The notes beneath the pieces are model-generated. The model was not told where the DNA came from and made no database searches. It worked only from the letters and a program-made list of their open reading frames with translations. From NCBI GenBank assembly GCA_025800365.1, contig JAOXRT010000097.1:1-62467 (forward strand): DNA of 62,467 nt, read 5' to 3'. Below, piece by piece: positions 35,301-44,739 of the stretch. The DNA is from Cellvibrionaceae bacterium (GTDB lineage: Bacteria; Pseudomonadota; Gammaproteobacteria; Pseudomonadales; Cellvibrionaceae). Every line of letters starts with the position of its first letter. Positions within the stretch are counted from its first letter, which is position 1. Position numbers and translations under genes: made by a program.

Positions 35301-35818
35301 GCTCGATAATTTATAAAAGACTGTTCGCCATAGGGTAGGTGGCTAAGGCCATCATAGGTTAGTACCCAGATACCTCCTTTCTTATCCTCATATAGCCGAT
35401 AAACTTCGTTATTGGCTAAACTGTTTGGGTTGCCTGGGTCATTTTGATAAAAGGAAAAGCGGTCTTGTTCGGGGTCATAAACTGATAATGTGGATTTTGT
35501 GCCTATCCATAAGCGCCCATCTTTGGCAGTTAGCAGGGCGTAAATTTTATCTTCGATAATGCTGTCTGGGTTGTTGCTATCGTGACGATAAGCTTTGAAG
35601 TCATAACCGTCATAGCGAAATAATCCATGCTCGCTGCCTATCCAAATAAAGCCTTGCTGATCTTGGGCAATCGCTCTTACTCGTGCTGTGCCCAGCTGGC
35701 CTTTATCATGTATATGAGAAATGAGCTCTTGGCCATGGCGAGCGAGTGGAGGGAGAGACTCACCTAGGCTCGTACAACAGAGAAGAAAAAAAATACAAAA
35801 ACGAATAATGCTATGCAC
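32342..35818 (-). CDS. Propeller-type sensor histidine kinase (Reg_prop-YYY-HisKA)
   Basis: A 1158-residue membrane kinase. After a short signal peptide (about 1-20) come repeated two-component regulator propeller units (DQQGFIWIGSEHGLFRYDG type) over about residues 30-680, a Y_Y_Y domain (about 700-785), one TM helix (about 797-818), a coiled coil, HisKA with the His in VAHEVNTPLG (about 884), and an ATPase domain with LVNNAIQHG, DDGVGIS and GGSGLGLSIV. The periplasmic propellers resemble those of Bacteroidetes polysaccharide sensors. No receiver or DNA-binding domain is attached and no response regulator gene lies beside it, so the partner is unknown. Confidence 0.88.
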   Translation of the reverse strand: MHSIIRFCIFFLLCCTSLGESLPPLARHGQELISHIHDKGQLGTARVRAIAQDQQGFIWIGSEHGLFRYDGYDFKAYRHDSNNPDSIIEDKIYALLTAKDGRLWIGTKSTLSVYDPEQDRFSFYQNDPGNPNSLANNEVYRLYEDKKGGIWVLTYDGLSHLPYGEQSFINYRADGPEEQRLSHSTVFDVIEDRHGKMLVATDGGIDILDLEHQTIQSLQSYSNTTEVESKRAYNFFKDSHERIWVGTYRGGLLWLADDDRTVVQGHPSHSQFPALPKATIRHIIQANEQEIWASVYGKGIAVIDRQSGQFLRALSTQRGFDNSLANNTVHTMLKDKTGLIWIGYLAGNQSLSTVNSNAPGSKIIYSHNNKQNELDIKEVSAMGKLGDEGFLLAGEGLKLINRNGDKIPLPQSLLEIDKELRHFSQSSDQNPIKLSNIKTLSDGSTIFVFQDRRIKRYRKFQNSLEDIKSNSFCDSLGVSNIIENHVWFSCNTLSLLRVNLTNGENQEFKMESPNNVIYSYTNNIILDQQETLWVSSEHGLFSLENALTAGSESALHASHLVGVDVKAIHMDKRGILRVDTSNGLFEGRTEGSKVRFERLKNIKDAPQGSFFLGVVVEDNIGRLWGSKGVFDKRNNSFYPLNQSDGYFLSQGKLAISYSDKELLFSTPNGLISILPDTLNIPQQAANLAVSNVSLDGKALNFYNQPSISMKAAESTLSVELAILDFTDPGKNRFQYNLQNEQSQWQSIPPGQHSLLFSNLAPGSYTLHLRGTNSRNVETTPNKAINIEVLPQWYQSNAFKAACTLLIILALLGFYRLRLYQHKQEKRKLSKLVSDRTQELHQKNNDLELRGQQLGEALDELMETQEQLLEKEKMAALGELVSGVAHEVNTPLGISVTAASHLHDSSRSLQSNFEDGSLTQDILKSYLGKTIKTTNIILANLNRSSELIRNFKNVSVDQHNEVFSKIQLNDYLGQILETLSPTVKNSNCKVHVQCPENIVLHSYPGIIAQLITNLVNNAIQHGCAPNKGGNIYIDVRSQDQSVLLVHRDDGVGISPSIKRKIYDPFFTTKRGKGGSGLGLSIVFNLVTQRLGGSIVCSTEAPEGAMFEVTLPKNLDQAVDLAQDQAESEYKTLAGENVLPDENTSEHSTSKDIELPSTSS

Positions 35819-36067
35819 GATCTATCCTGCAGTTGTGAGGCGTAGGTAAATCTTGATTAGTCAAGATCCACTAACAACTCGACTCTCTGTTTGAGAGTTA
35901 TGCTTGCGCTGTTTTATTGAGTATAGGCAACTTTTTAAGGCTTGCCTGAATGGGCGTACAGGTGGATTTATCTTTGGCTAGGTCTAAGAAAGAGCTGGAT
36001 TGTAGCTGAGCATGGAGAGGAGTGTGGAGAGGAGTGCGAGGAATTCAGATGGGAGAGATGTGGAGGA

Positions 36068-36102
36068 TAAAAAACTGGGCAGGACGCTCAAGGCGCCTGC
36101 CC
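36068..36102 (-). terminator. glnA terminator
   Basis: GGGCAGG-A-CGC / GCG-CCTGCCC stem, with a T6 run on the minus strand directly after it, 11 bases past the glnA stop. Confidence 0.85.
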
Positions 36103-36112
36103 AATCAATAGC

Positions 36113-37519
36113 TTATACGCTGTAGTACATATCAAACTCAACAGGGTGAGTCGTCTGTTCTACGCGATTTACATCTTCCATCTTAAGGTCGATGTAAGCT
36201 TCGATCATATCTTCGGTGAAAACACCGCCGCGAGTTAGGAACTCGTGATCTTCTTTCAATGCATCAAGCGCTTCACGCAAGCTGCCGGCTACCTGTGGAA
36301 TGGCTGCTGCTTCTTCAGCTGGCAAGTCGTACAAGTCTTTATCGGCTGCATCGCCAGGGTGGATCTTGTTCTGAACACCGTCAAGGCCAGCCATCAACAT
36401 AGCTGCGAAGCACAAGTATGGGTTGGCGATTGGGTCAGCAAAGCGTGCTTCAATACGCTTACCTTTTGGCGAAGCAACGTATGGAATACGGATAGAAGCT
36501 GAACGGTTGCGAGCAGAGTAAGCCAACATAACTGGCGCTTCAAAACCTGGAACCAAACGCTTATAAGAGTTGGTGCCTGGGTTAGAGAAAGCGTTAATGG
36601 CTTTAGCGTGCTTGATGATACCACCGGTGTAGTAAAGGGCAGTTTCAGATAGGCCAGCGTAACCGTTACCGGCAAACTGGTTCTCGCCATCTTTCCAGAA
36701 AGACTGGTGAACGTGCATACCAGAACCGTTGTCACCAACGATTGGCTTAGGCATAAAGGTCGCTGTCTTGCCGTAAGCGTGAGCAACATTGTGTACACAG
36801 TATTTTAGAATCTGAACTTCGTCAGCTTTCTTAACCATGGTGTTGAAAACTACACCGATTTCACACTGACCGGCAGTGGCAACTTCGTGGTGGTGTACTT
36901 CAACGTCTAGGCCCATCGCTTCCATGGCATTACACATGGCAGCACGGATGTCGTGTAGGCTGTCTACTGGTGGTACTGGGAAATAACCGCCTTTAACGCG
37001 AGGGCGGTGACCCATGTTGCCATCGGCGTAAGATTTGTTGCTAGACCATGCAGCTTCTTCAGAGTTGATTTCGAAGCTACAGCCGCTCATGTCGTCTTTC
37101 CACTTAACGTCGTCAAAAACGAAGAACTCAGGCTCAGGACCAAAGAAGGCAGTGTCGCCTAGGCCGGTTGACTTCAAGTACTCTTCAGCGCGCTTAGCAA
37201 CAGATCGTGGGTCACGCTCGTAGCCTTGCATGGTAGAAGGCTCAACGATGTCACAGCGAACGATTACGGTAGGCTCGTCGGTGAATGGGTCTAATACACC
37301 AGACTCGTCATCTGGCATCAAGATCATGTCAGACTCGTTAATGCCTTTCCAACCAGCAACGGAAGAACCGTCGAACATTTGGCCGTCTTCGAAGAAATCT
37401 TCGTCAACAACTTTGGCGGGAATCGTTACGTGCTGCTCTTTACCTTTAGTATCGGTAAAACGCAGATCTACCCAACGGGCTTCGCTCTCTTCGATCAGCT
37501 TCAGGGTATTCTCTGACAT
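36113..37519 (-). CDS. glnA: Glutamine synthetase type I
   Basis: Forms glutamine from glutamate, ammonia and ATP; dodecameric. The 468-residue length equals the E. coli enzyme. Visible elements are [10 protein letters not shown] (N-terminal signature), [22 protein letters not shown] (ATP loop), [10 protein letters not shown] and [10 protein letters not shown], whose tyrosine (near 397) is the adenylylation site. ATG 37519 has GGAGG seven bases upstream; a longer reading that starts nine codons earlier is rejected. A sigma-54 promoter with three NtrC boxes lies upstream, so expression should follow nitrogen status. Confidence 0.98.
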   Translation of the reverse strand: MSENTLKLIEESEARWVDLRFTDTKGKEQHVTIPAKVVDEDFFEDGQMFDGSSVAGWKGINESDMILMPDDESGVLDPFTDEPTVIVRCDIVEPSTMQGYERDPRSVAKRAEEYLKSTGLGDTAFFGPEPEFFVFDDVKWKDDMSGCSFEINSEEAAWSSNKSYADGNMGHRPRVKGGYFPVPPVDSLHDIRAAMCNAMEAMGLDVEVHHHEVATAGQCEIGVVFNTMVKKADEVQILKYCVHNVAHAYGKTATFMPKPIVGDNGSGMHVHQSFWKDGENQFAGNGYAGLSETALYYTGGIIKHAKAINAFSNPGTNSYKRLVPGFEAPVMLAYSARNRSASIRIPYVASPKGKRIEARFADPIANPYLCFAAMLMAGLDGVQNKIHPGDAADKDLYDLPAEEAAAIPQVAGSLREALDALKEDHEFLTRGGVFTEDMIEAYIDLKMEDVNRVEQTTHPVEFDMYYSV

Positions 37520-37616
37520 CTTCAACCTCCAGGGTGCTATGGTCATGGCTAATATAATAAATGCGCGGTCTATTCCCTTGTCGGGTCTGCGACCTTAATG
37601 CATACGGGTCTACACA

Positions 37617-37634
37617 TGGCAAATACCATGCCAG
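37617..37634 (-). promoter_or_regulatory. Sigma-54 promoter of glnA
   Basis: On the minus strand the sequence is TGGCATGGTATTTGCC, matching TGGCAC-N5-TTGC with one mismatch in the -24 element and exact -12. It lies about 100 bases before the start codon, in line with a sigma-54, NtrC-activated transcript. Confidence 0.85.
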
Positions 37635-37682
37635 TCTTATTTAGTGCGGATAGCCAGTGTTTTTAAGGGTCTTGAAGCCTGT

Positions 37683-37742
37683 GGCACCAAAATTGTGCGC
37701 CAAATTGGTGTTTTTTGAAAATTAAGGCACTATTTTGGTGCG
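37683..37742 (-). promoter_or_regulatory. Three NtrC-type enhancer boxes upstream of glnA
   Basis: Three 17-bp near-palindromes of the TGCACC-N5-GGTGCA type: GGCACCAAAATTGTGCG (37683-37699), TGCGCCAAATTGGTGTT (37696-37712, overlapping the first) and GGCACTATTTTGGTGCG (37726-37742). Located 50-110 bases upstream of the sigma-54 promoter, as expected for NtrC enhancers. Confidence 0.85.
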
Positions 37743-37970
37743 TTTCGATATGGCGCTCGCTGTTCGGGCGCTTTTGGTGCAGTTTACTGGGCTGGAAAGA
37801 GTAGGGCTGAACAAAAAAGAACCACAAATAAGTCATTTGATGAAAAAGTAACCGTGAGAAATCCTGGCGACTGTTTTATAATCCCGCCCCCTCGCTGCTC
37901 AGCGTCGTTTTAGCTGGCATTGTGGCCTTATTTCCCTACTCGATTCCTTATTAGGTATATAGCAAGACTT

Positions 37971-39422
37971 ATGCACATTATTGTCCGCCTTTTTTCAGAG
38001 ATTACCATTAAAAGCGCCCCCGTACGCAAGCGCTTTATTAAGCAGCTGCGCAATAATCTGCGTGATTTGCTGCGCCCTATTGATGCGGGCATCAAAGTGA
38101 CCCGTGAGTGGGAAAAAATCGATGTGATGGCCGACAGTGATGATCCACAGCTGATTCAAAAAGTCAGTCAAGTGCTGGCTTGTACGCCAGGTATCGCGCA
38201 CTTCTCATTGGTGCATCAATACCCATTAGGGGATCAGCATGATGTGTTTGAAAAAACCATGCTGCACTGGAAGGATGCGCTTGCGGGCAAAACGTTTTGT
38301 GTGCGAGTAAAGCGTACCGGCAGTCACGAATTTACCTCTACTGATTTAGAGCGCTATGTTGGTGGTGGCTTGAATCAACACACTGAGGCTGCAGGTGTAA
38401 GCCTTAAAAACGCCGACATTACCGTGCAGCTAGAAGTCAAAGACAATCAGTTGTTTGTTGTTGAAGCCAGGCGTCAAGGTATGGGTGGCTTCCCTATCGG
38501 TACGCAGGATTCTGTCTTGTCTTTGATATCGGGCGGTTTTGATTCAACGGTTTCCAGTTATCTCACCTTGAAGCGCGGCTTACGTACCCATTATTGCTTT
38601 TTTAATTTGGGCGGCCGTGAGCATGAGATTGGCGTAAAAGAAGTCTCCTTTTATTTATGGAATAAATTCGGCTCTTCTCACAAGGTGCGTTTTGTAACTG
38701 TGCCATTTGAAGAAGTGGTAGGTGAGATTCTTAAAAACGTGAAGAACTCCCATATGGGGGTGATCCTTAAGCGCATGATGTTACGTGCCGCTGAGCAAGT
38801 GGCTGATGAGATGGAGATTCAAGCTTTAGTCACTGGTGAAAGTGTGGCCCAAGTTTCTAGTCAGACGCTTACAAACTTATCTGTCATTGATAAGGTAACT
38901 GATACCTTGGTGTTACGCCCGCTGATCACCATGGATAAGAACGATATTATCGATATCTCACGTAAAATCGGCACTGAAGAATTTGCGGCGGCTATGCCTG
39001 AGTATTGCGGCGTAATCTCTAAGAAACCAACCACTGCTGCTAAGATGGAAGATGTTTTAGCGCAGGAGGAAAATTTTGACTTCTCTGTACTAGAGCGTGC
39101 AGTGAGCGATCGTAATGTGCAGACCATTGATGAAATCATGGCGGACACAGAGCGGGAAAGTGCTGAAGTAGAAATTCTTGCCCAGCTTCCAGCTGCAGCG
39201 AAGGTGATTGATATTCGCCACCCAGACGAGGTAGAGCAAAGCCCGCTGAAACTTCCCGAGCAAGAAGTTATTTGCATTCCTTTTTATAGTCTCAGCACGA
39301 AAGCGGCGAGCTTAAAAGAAGGTGGTCCATACTATCTATATTGCGATAAGGGCATTATGAGCCGCTTACATGCCAGTCATTTGGCTGACGATGGTTATGC
39401 TGTTGGTGTTTATCGCCCTTAA
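37971..39422 (+). CDS. thiI: tRNA 4-thiouridine synthase
   Basis: Adds sulfur to uridine-8 of tRNA and also serves thiazole synthesis. 483 residues: an N-terminal ferredoxin-like/THUMP region (about 1-170), a PP-loop domain with ATP motif SGGFDSTV (about 186-193), and a C-terminal rhodanese domain (about 385-483) with active-site cysteine in LYCDKGIMSR. ATG 37971 is used, giving the normal length; a TATAAT-like box at 37877-37882 could be its promoter. It is divergent from glnA. The long 3' stem at 39493-39536 ends the unit. Confidence 0.95.
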   Translation: MHIIVRLFSEITIKSAPVRKRFIKQLRNNLRDLLRPIDAGIKVTREWEKIDVMADSDDPQLIQKVSQVLACTPGIAHFSLVHQYPLGDQHDVFEKTMLHWKDALAGKTFCVRVKRTGSHEFTSTDLERYVGGGLNQHTEAAGVSLKNADITVQLEVKDNQLFVVEARRQGMGGFPIGTQDSVLSLISGGFDSTVSSYLTLKRGLRTHYCFFNLGGREHEIGVKEVSFYLWNKFGSSHKVRFVTVPFEEVVGEILKNVKNSHMGVILKRMMLRAAEQVADEMEIQALVTGESVAQVSSQTLTNLSVIDKVTDTLVLRPLITMDKNDIIDISRKIGTEEFAAAMPEYCGVISKKPTTAAKMEDVLAQEENFDFSVLERAVSDRNVQTIDEIMADTERESAEVEILAQLPAAAKVIDIRHPDEVEQSPLKLPEQEVICIPFYSLSTKAASLKEGGPYYLYCDKGIMSRLHASHLADDGYAVGVYRP

Positions 39423-39492
39423 TGGCCTAGAACTTTTATATAGGGGCTTTTTTCTTAAGCTTTTATCTAGAGCTTTTGTATAAAGGCGACTA

Positions 39493-39536
39493 TTAAATTT
39501 AGAAGAGCATCAATTGCCATGCTCTTCTAAATTTAA
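39493..39536. terminator. Long perfect stem between thiI and the Lrp-type gene
   Basis: TTAAATTTAGAAGAGCAT (39493-39510) pairs exactly with ATGCTCTTCTAAATTTAA (39519-39536). It lies between convergent genes and covers the final codons and stop of the Lrp-type gene. Confidence 0.85.
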
Positions 39537-39992
39537 GGCAGTTTCAAACTTCACGGTTCGAATGGAAATGGAGCTGTGAAATTTTCGAATATTGCTATTG
39601 CTGTGTAATACGCGGTCAATAAACTTTTCATAGGCGTGAATATCGCGCACCGACACCAATAAAATAAAATCCACTTCGCCAGTGACTTGATAGCATTGGG
39701 TAACTTCTTTTGCCGCTAGCACTGCTTCGCGAAACTCACGATAGATTTCTTGCCGATCGCGTTCCATTTCAACGCTGACGATCAACTGCAAGCCGTGCCC
39801 CGCGAGCTGCGGATCGAGCATCGCGACCTCTTGCAAAATGATGCCACTTTCCCGCAAGCGCTTAACCCTTTGCAGGCAAGCGGGTGGCGACAAGCCCACT
39901 TGGGCAGCCAGTGCCTGATTGGCAATGCGGTTATCTTGCTGGAGCTGAGACAAGATAGCGATGTCTATACGGTCTAGATTATAAGATTTCAT
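39510..39992 (-). CDS. Lrp/AsnC family regulator
   Basis: A 160-residue transcription regulator. N-terminal helix-turn-helix (LDRIDIAILSQLQQDNR, LAAQVGLSPPACLQRVKRL, about 5-45) and C-terminal RAM ligand domain (about 70-150, CYQVTGEVDFILLVSV). Such proteins sense amino acids and often regulate a divergent neighbour, here the gate-domain transporter 165 bases away. The last codons are in a terminator stem. Confidence 0.9.
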   Translation of the reverse strand: MKSYNLDRIDIAILSQLQQDNRIANQALAAQVGLSPPACLQRVKRLRESGIILQEVAMLDPQLAGHGLQLIVSVEMERDRQEIYREFREAVLAAKEVTQCYQVTGEVDFILLVSVRDIHAYEKFIDRVLHSNSNIRKFHSSISIRTVKFETALNLEEHGN

Positions 39993-40157
39993 ATGGTGCG
40001 CGTATTAAAAAACTAAATAAAGTATGTAGCTAATAATAAATCAAATATTAGTCCTAGGCCTATAAATACAAAATAATTTGATGGCTACATCGGGCACAAT
40101 GACTCCAATCTTAAGGCCTTATTTGGAAGGTGCTGTGTATCTGAGGGGTAGTGGGAA

Positions 40158-41111
40158 GTGCAGAAGTTTTTTAACGATTGGTGGGCCGAGACACAAAGGG
40201 TTTGTTGGAGTCTCTTTAAGGTTATGCTGCCGGTCGTAATTGCCGTGAAGTTGCTCGATCAGTGGGGCTTTAATGAGTTATTGGCTGATTTTCTTGCGCC
40301 GCTTATGCAGGCGGTTGGTTTGCCTGATTCCATGTCCTTGGTTTGGGCTGCGACCATGTTGTCGAATATTTACGCCGGCATGCTGGTCTATGTGCAGTTG
40401 GGCGAGCCTTTAAGTCAGGCGCAAATCAGTATTCTAGGGGCGATGATGTTGATTGCCCATGGTTTGCCCATGGAGGTCGCAATTGCCCGCCAGGCCGGTG
40501 TCTCAGTCGTCTTTAGCTTAATACTACGCATTGTGGGTGCAATTGTTTTTGCCTGGTTGATCAAGCTTGCCTATGAATTCTGGCCTCAAGACCAGGCGGC
40601 AGAGCTGTTATGGCAGCCCGATTTTGAGCAGGCGACTACCTGGTGGGGTTGGGCCCAGGAGCAGTTATTGAGCTTTGTGGTGATCTTCTTAATTGTGGCC
40701 TTATTACTAGCCTTGCTTCGCCTGCTTCGGGTGCTGGGGGTGGAGGCTCTTATCGCTTGGTGCTTGGCGCCGGTGCTTAAATTACTCGGCATTGCCAAAA
40801 GCGCCATGACCATTACTATTACCGGCATCACACTGGGTATGGCCTTCGGTGGGGGTATCTTAATTGATGAGGCGCGTCAGGGTAGGGTAGAGCCCAAGGA
40901 TGTCTTTAGTGCCATTATGATGCTGAGCTTATTGCACAGCCTTATTGAAGATACCTTGCTGATTTTACTGCTGGGCGCTGATTTTAATGTCATCTTCTGG
41001 GGGCGCTTACTGTTTTCTTTGCTGCTGGTAGCTTTGTTAACTCGCCTGTTAAACCATCCTAAATTAAGCCGCTTTTGTTATCGCGATATGCGTGAAAAGC
41101 CTGCAGGCTAG
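40158..41111 (+). CDS. Gate-domain (nucleoside recognition) membrane protein
   Basis: A 317-residue inner-membrane protein with about eight hydrophobic helices in two related halves. SPMQ-like segments (ATMLSNIYAGMLVY, GMAFGGGILIDEARQG) match the Gate/nucleoside recognition family, which includes nucleoside and amino acid transporters and spore maturation proteins. The start is GTG 40158, preceded by GAGGGG. It is divergent from the Lrp-type gene; an amino acid or related transport role is an inference from that pairing. Confidence 0.72.
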   Translation: MQKFFNDWWAETQRVCWSLFKVMLPVVIAVKLLDQWGFNELLADFLAPLMQAVGLPDSMSLVWAATMLSNIYAGMLVYVQLGEPLSQAQISILGAMMLIAHGLPMEVAIARQAGVSVVFSLILRIVGAIVFAWLIKLAYEFWPQDQAAELLWQPDFEQATTWWGWAQEQLLSFVVIFLIVALLLALLRLLRVLGVEALIAWCLAPVLKLLGIAKSAMTITITGITLGMAFGGGILIDEARQGRVEPKDVFSAIMMLSLLHSLIEDTLLILLLGADFNVIFWGRLLFSLLLVALLTRLLNHPKLSRFCYRDMREKPAG

Positions 41112-41251
41112 GAATTGCTAACTATACTCTTAGGAAAGTAGGGCTTTCGGTGTCAGTTTTTGAGCTTTTATGCCAATTACAGCTCAAGAAGATAACCGTT
41201 TGTCCGATAGCCTCAGTAGAGACAAGATAGCAGCGCAGCGAGCGAACAAGC

Positions 41252-41725
41252 ATGGCAAAGAAGTCACAGGAATCCCAAAGTAAACAGAAGAAGGTCATTG
41301 GTGGCCTGATTGGCGTGGTGGTGTTGGTTACAGCTGTCGGTGTGTTTGTAGCGAATCAAGGGCCTGCTTTAGCAGACCCAGATACATTCAGTGACGGTAT
41401 TCCGGTGTATGGCAAGCTAAGTCTCAATGATGCTCGCATTGCTTGTGAGCGCTATACCCGCAAAAGCTTGGGCAAACAGTTAAAAACCCTATCGGTAGAT
41501 ACCCGCTCCAGCCGCTTGGATAACAAAAAGGGCCAATATCTGGTCTATATGGAAGCCTATTTGTACGAGAACGAAATGGGCGGCGGCAAAAGCGATCACT
41601 ATTATGTGAATTGTGCTTCTGATAAATCAAAGCTCAGCTTGGCTAAGTATGAGCTGATTAAAAACGAAAACGAAAAAACCAAAGCTAAGCGTAAGGAAAA
41701 AGGCAGTCGCTACGGTTGGCAGTAA
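41252..41725 (+). CDS. Hypothetical single-TM protein
   Basis: A 157-residue protein with a positively charged N-terminus, one TM helix (about 15-34, VIGGLIGVVVLVTAVGVFVA), and a periplasmic domain with two cysteines (ACERYT, VNCASD) about 55 residues apart that could form a disulphide. The C-terminus is highly charged (KNENEKTKAKRKEK). No family is recognised. It lies before typA with a palindromic element between. Confidence 0.6.
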   Translation: MAKKSQESQSKQKKVIGGLIGVVVLVTAVGVFVANQGPALADPDTFSDGIPVYGKLSLNDARIACERYTRKSLGKQLKTLSVDTRSSRLDNKKGQYLVYMEAYLYENEMGGGKSDHYYVNCASDKSKLSLAKYELIKNENEKTKAKRKEKGSRYGWQ

Positions 41726-41959
41726 ATCTCTTTGGGGCCGGGCGTCAGCCTGACCCCAATATTCTATCGGTAAGCATTATGATAGTTTGTGCTTACTAAC
41801 AGTTCCTTTTGAGCTCTTTGCTTCGCTTTCCATCTCCTTCTGTAACAAAGTCGCTCGATCCCCCATAAAAAACCTAAATTGCTCATGATTTCGTCAGGCA
41901 GTCTCTGTATAATGCCGCGCTTCTTCGCCCAGCTGGGCTGTTTTTTAGAGAGATACATT

Positions 41960-43774
41960 GTGATCGAGAATTTACGCAATATTGCCATTATTGCCCACGT
42001 TGACCATGGCAAGACCACCCTAGTTGATAAGTTGCTGAGCCAATCTGGCACCTTGAGCCGCCGTGATGAAGGCGCCGAGCGCGTGATGGATTCCAACGAC
42101 CAGGAAAAAGAGCGCGGTATTACTATCTTGGCGAAGAACACCGCCATTGAGTGGAATGGCTATCGCATTAACATCGTAGACACCCCTGGGCACGCCGACT
42201 TCGGTGGTGAGGTAGAGCGTGTACTATCGATGGTGGATTCAGTATTGCTATTGGTTGATGCGGTAGATGGCCCGATGCCACAAACTCGCTTTGTAACCTC
42301 TAAGGCTTTTGAAAAAGGCTTGAATCCAATCGTTGTGGTAAACAAAGTTGACCGTCCGGGCGCCCGTCCTGATTGGGTAATCGATCAGGTTTTCGATCTA
42401 TTCGATCGTTTAGGTGCGACTGATGAGCAGCTAGACTTCCCAATCATTTATGCTTCGGCGCTAAATGGTGTTGCCGGTCAAGAGCCAGATGATTTGGCTG
42501 AAGACATGACCCCGCTATTTGAAATGATCACAGAGCGCGTATCAGCACCAAAGGTTGATCCAGAAGCGCCTTTCCAAATGCAAATCTCCGCTTTGGACTA
42601 TGACAGCTACGTGGGCGTAATCGGTGTTGGCCGTATTACTCGCGGTACTTTAAAGCCAAACCAGCAGGTAGTGGTTGCCGCGGCTGATGGCTCTACTCGT
42701 AAAGGTAAAGTGCTTAACGTTAAAGGCTACTTGGGTCTTGATCGTGTAGACACCGAATTGGCCAGTGCGGGTGATATTGTTTGTATCAATGGTATCGATG
42801 GCTTGGGTATTTCTGACACTTTATGTGATCCAGATAATGTTGAAACTCTACCGGCATTGAGCGTTGATGAACCAACCGTATCGATGACCTTTATGGTTAA
42901 CGATTCTCCGTTCGCGGGCTTAGAAGGTAAGTTGGTTACCTCGCGCAATATTAAAGAGCGTTTGGATCAGGAATTGATTCACAACGTAGCACTGCGTGTA
43001 CAGCAGGGCGACAGCGCTGATAAATTTATCGTATCAGGCCGTGGTGAATTGCACTTGTCGGTACTGATCGAAACCATGCGCCGCGAAGGTTTCGAAATGG
43101 GTGTATCTCGCCCTGAAGTAATTCAAAAAGAAATCGATGGCGTAATGCAAGAGCCGTTTGAAGCTGTTGTGATTGACGTTGAAGAGCAGCACCAAGGTGC
43201 GGTAATGGAAGAGCTTGGCTTGCGTAAAGCTGAGATGACCAATATGGAGCCAGACGGTAAAGGCCGCGTTAAATTGGAATTTATCGTACCTTCACGCGGT
43301 TTGATTGGTTTCCGTGGTTTGTTCCTAACCCTAACCTCGGGTTCAGGCATCATGACTAGCATCTTCGACCACTACGGTGAAGTGAAGCAGGGCGAAGTGG
43401 CCAAGCGTCAAAACGGTGTATTGGTTTCTATGGTGAAAGGTAAGACCTTGAGCTACTCACTATACAGCTTGCAGGATCGTGGTCGTTTGTTCTTGGGGCA
43501 CGGTATCGATATCTACGAAGGTCAGATTATCGGCATACACTCGCGCAGCAATGACTTGGCGGTAAACCCAACTAAGGGTAAGCAGCTAACCAACGTACGT
43601 GCGTCGGGTACTGATGAAGCAACTATCCTTACTCCGCCAATCAAGCACACCCTTGAGCAGGCGCTAGAGTTTATTGAAGATGATGAGCTGGTAGAAGTAA
43701 CCCCAGAAAGCATTCGTCTGCGTAAGAAGTTGCTGACTGAAAACGAACGTAAGCGTGCTAAGAACGCTAAGTAA
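41960..43774 (+). CDS. typA: Translational GTPase TypA/BipA
   Basis: A ribosome-associated GTPase of the EF-G superfamily involved in stress and late ribosome assembly. 604 residues starting at GTG 41960 with AGAGAGA upstream. G-motifs are [10 protein letters not shown] (about 11-20), [14 protein letters not shown] and NKVD (about 125). EF-G-like domains II and III are followed by the BipA-specific C-terminal part ([12 protein letters not shown]). A TATAAT-like box (41908-41913) could be its promoter. A palindromic terminator follows. Confidence 0.95.
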   Translation: MIENLRNIAIIAHVDHGKTTLVDKLLSQSGTLSRRDEGAERVMDSNDQEKERGITILAKNTAIEWNGYRINIVDTPGHADFGGEVERVLSMVDSVLLLVDAVDGPMPQTRFVTSKAFEKGLNPIVVVNKVDRPGARPDWVIDQVFDLFDRLGATDEQLDFPIIYASALNGVAGQEPDDLAEDMTPLFEMITERVSAPKVDPEAPFQMQISALDYDSYVGVIGVGRITRGTLKPNQQVVVAAADGSTRKGKVLNVKGYLGLDRVDTELASAGDIVCINGIDGLGISDTLCDPDNVETLPALSVDEPTVSMTFMVNDSPFAGLEGKLVTSRNIKERLDQELIHNVALRVQQGDSADKFIVSGRGELHLSVLIETMRREGFEMGVSRPEVIQKEIDGVMQEPFEAVVIDVEEQHQGAVMEELGLRKAEMTNMEPDGKGRVKLEFIVPSRGLIGFRGLFLTLTSGSGIMTSIFDHYGEVKQGEVAKRQNGVLVSMVKGKTLSYSLYSLQDRGRLFLGHGIDIYEGQIIGIHSRSNDLAVNPTKGKQLTNVRASGTDEATILTPPIKHTLEQALEFIEDDELVEVTPESIRLRKKLLTENERKRAKNAK

Positions 43775-43797
43775 GTTTTAGTTTTTAGTTAACGAAG

Positions 43798-43823
43798 AAA
43801 CCGGAGCATGCTCCGGTTTTTTT
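43798..43823 (+). terminator. Terminator after typA
   Basis: AAACCGGAGCATGCTCCGG palindrome with a run of seven T. Confidence 0.9.
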
Positions 43824-43836
43824 GTGTTTTATTTTT

Positions 43837-44739
43837 CTAGTCTAGCTGGTTTGGAATGTCATCGGCACCCAGTATTGGATAGGGCCTGAATTCGTATTTG
43901 CCATCGATTTTTATTTGCTGTTTGGCCTTGCTCAAAAAAGGGTAGCCCTCATCCCAGCTCAGATTTTTATAACCGAGCTTTTGTAAAGCCGGTCCGGTGT
44001 AACTAAAACTGGCGCGGCGGTGGGCGAGCCCCAAATCTAAGCCCAGGCTGGCATAAGCTGGATGTAGATCGAAATCTTTGGCGAAGTCACTCATGATGTC
44101 GCGTGTGAAGTCGGTATAGGCTTTGGTGCTTTTTTCTGCGCTAATGACTTCTCTCACAGGAAACTCTGCGCGCGGGCTGCCAATGGGTCTACAGGCTAGA
44201 TACTTCCATGAGCTAAAGTAGTTTGTTCTAAAGCTTTGTGTGGGCGGATATGGTTCGCCCTGGGTCAAGCTATAACTCTCTGGCCCGTTGAGGCTGAAGC
44301 CATGAAACTCGAGGATCGCCCATTTGCTGAGGTGCACCTTGGCTGCGGCAGGCAAAATATTGTATGCGCATCCCGAAGAACATGCTCCGTCGACTCGAAT
44401 CGTAACGCCTCCATGGGCGGCGATTTTGCGAGCGATTTCATCACTGATAAAAGCATTGCCGCCGTATAGGTTTTTAACAACGATAGTTTTGGGCTTTGGG
44501 TCGTATAAGAAGTTAGTTAACTTTTTATTGAGCTTCCGGTCAATATATTTATTCCATAGCACCAATTTGTCCCCGTATTTTCTAGCTTGGCTGGGTACAG
44601 CTTTTATGGGGAGGGGGCGTTTGGGCTCATAAATAGTTATAGGCCGAGGGGTATCTTGGTCTATAGGGCAAAGGCTACTGCAAGCTGAAATTAGCAGTAA
44701 TAGAATCGCGAGTGTTAAAGCGTGAATTGCTTTTAGCAA
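43837..44739 (-). CDS. ClpP-like periplasmic lipoprotein
   Basis: A 300-residue lipoprotein: signal with lipobox LISACSS (likely lipidated cysteine about residue 20). The central part has a ClpP/crotonase-like layout: YGGNAFISDEIARKIAAHGG, then VDGACSSGCAYNILPAA with a serine at the nucleophile position, then the WAILEFHGF histidine. This pattern matches a group of predicted periplasmic serine hydrolase-like proteins (COG3904 type); the third catalytic residue is not clear. It stands alone, convergent with typA. Confidence 0.7.
   Translation of the reverse strand: MLKAIHALTLAILLLLISACSSLCPIDQDTPRPITIYEPKRPLPIKAVPSQARKYGDKLVLWNKYIDRKLNKKLTNFLYDPKPKTIVVKNLYGGNAFISDEIARKIAAHGGVTIRVDGACSSGCAYNILPAAAKVHLSKWAILEFHGFSLNGPESYSLTQGEPYPPTQSFRTNYFSSWKYLACRPIGSPRAEFPVREVISAEKSTKAYTDFTRDIMSDFAKDFDLHPAYASLGLDLGLAHRRASFSYTGPALQKLGYKNLSWDEGYPFLSKAKQQIKIDGKYEFRPYPILGADDIPNQLD

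Noticed and set aside
36012-36035. Tandem GGAGAGGAGTG repeat downstream of the propeller kinase promoter
   Set aside because: Only two short units; no structural or regulatory meaning apparent.
37520-37546. Nine-codon N-terminal extension of glnA
   Set aside because: It would overlap the GGAGG ribosome-binding site; the usual MSENTLK start fits better.
41734-41758. Possible fifth copy of the GGGGTCAG palindrome
   Set aside because: Only GTCAG/CTGAC and outer TTGGG/CCCAA pair, with a six-base bulge; too degenerate to count.
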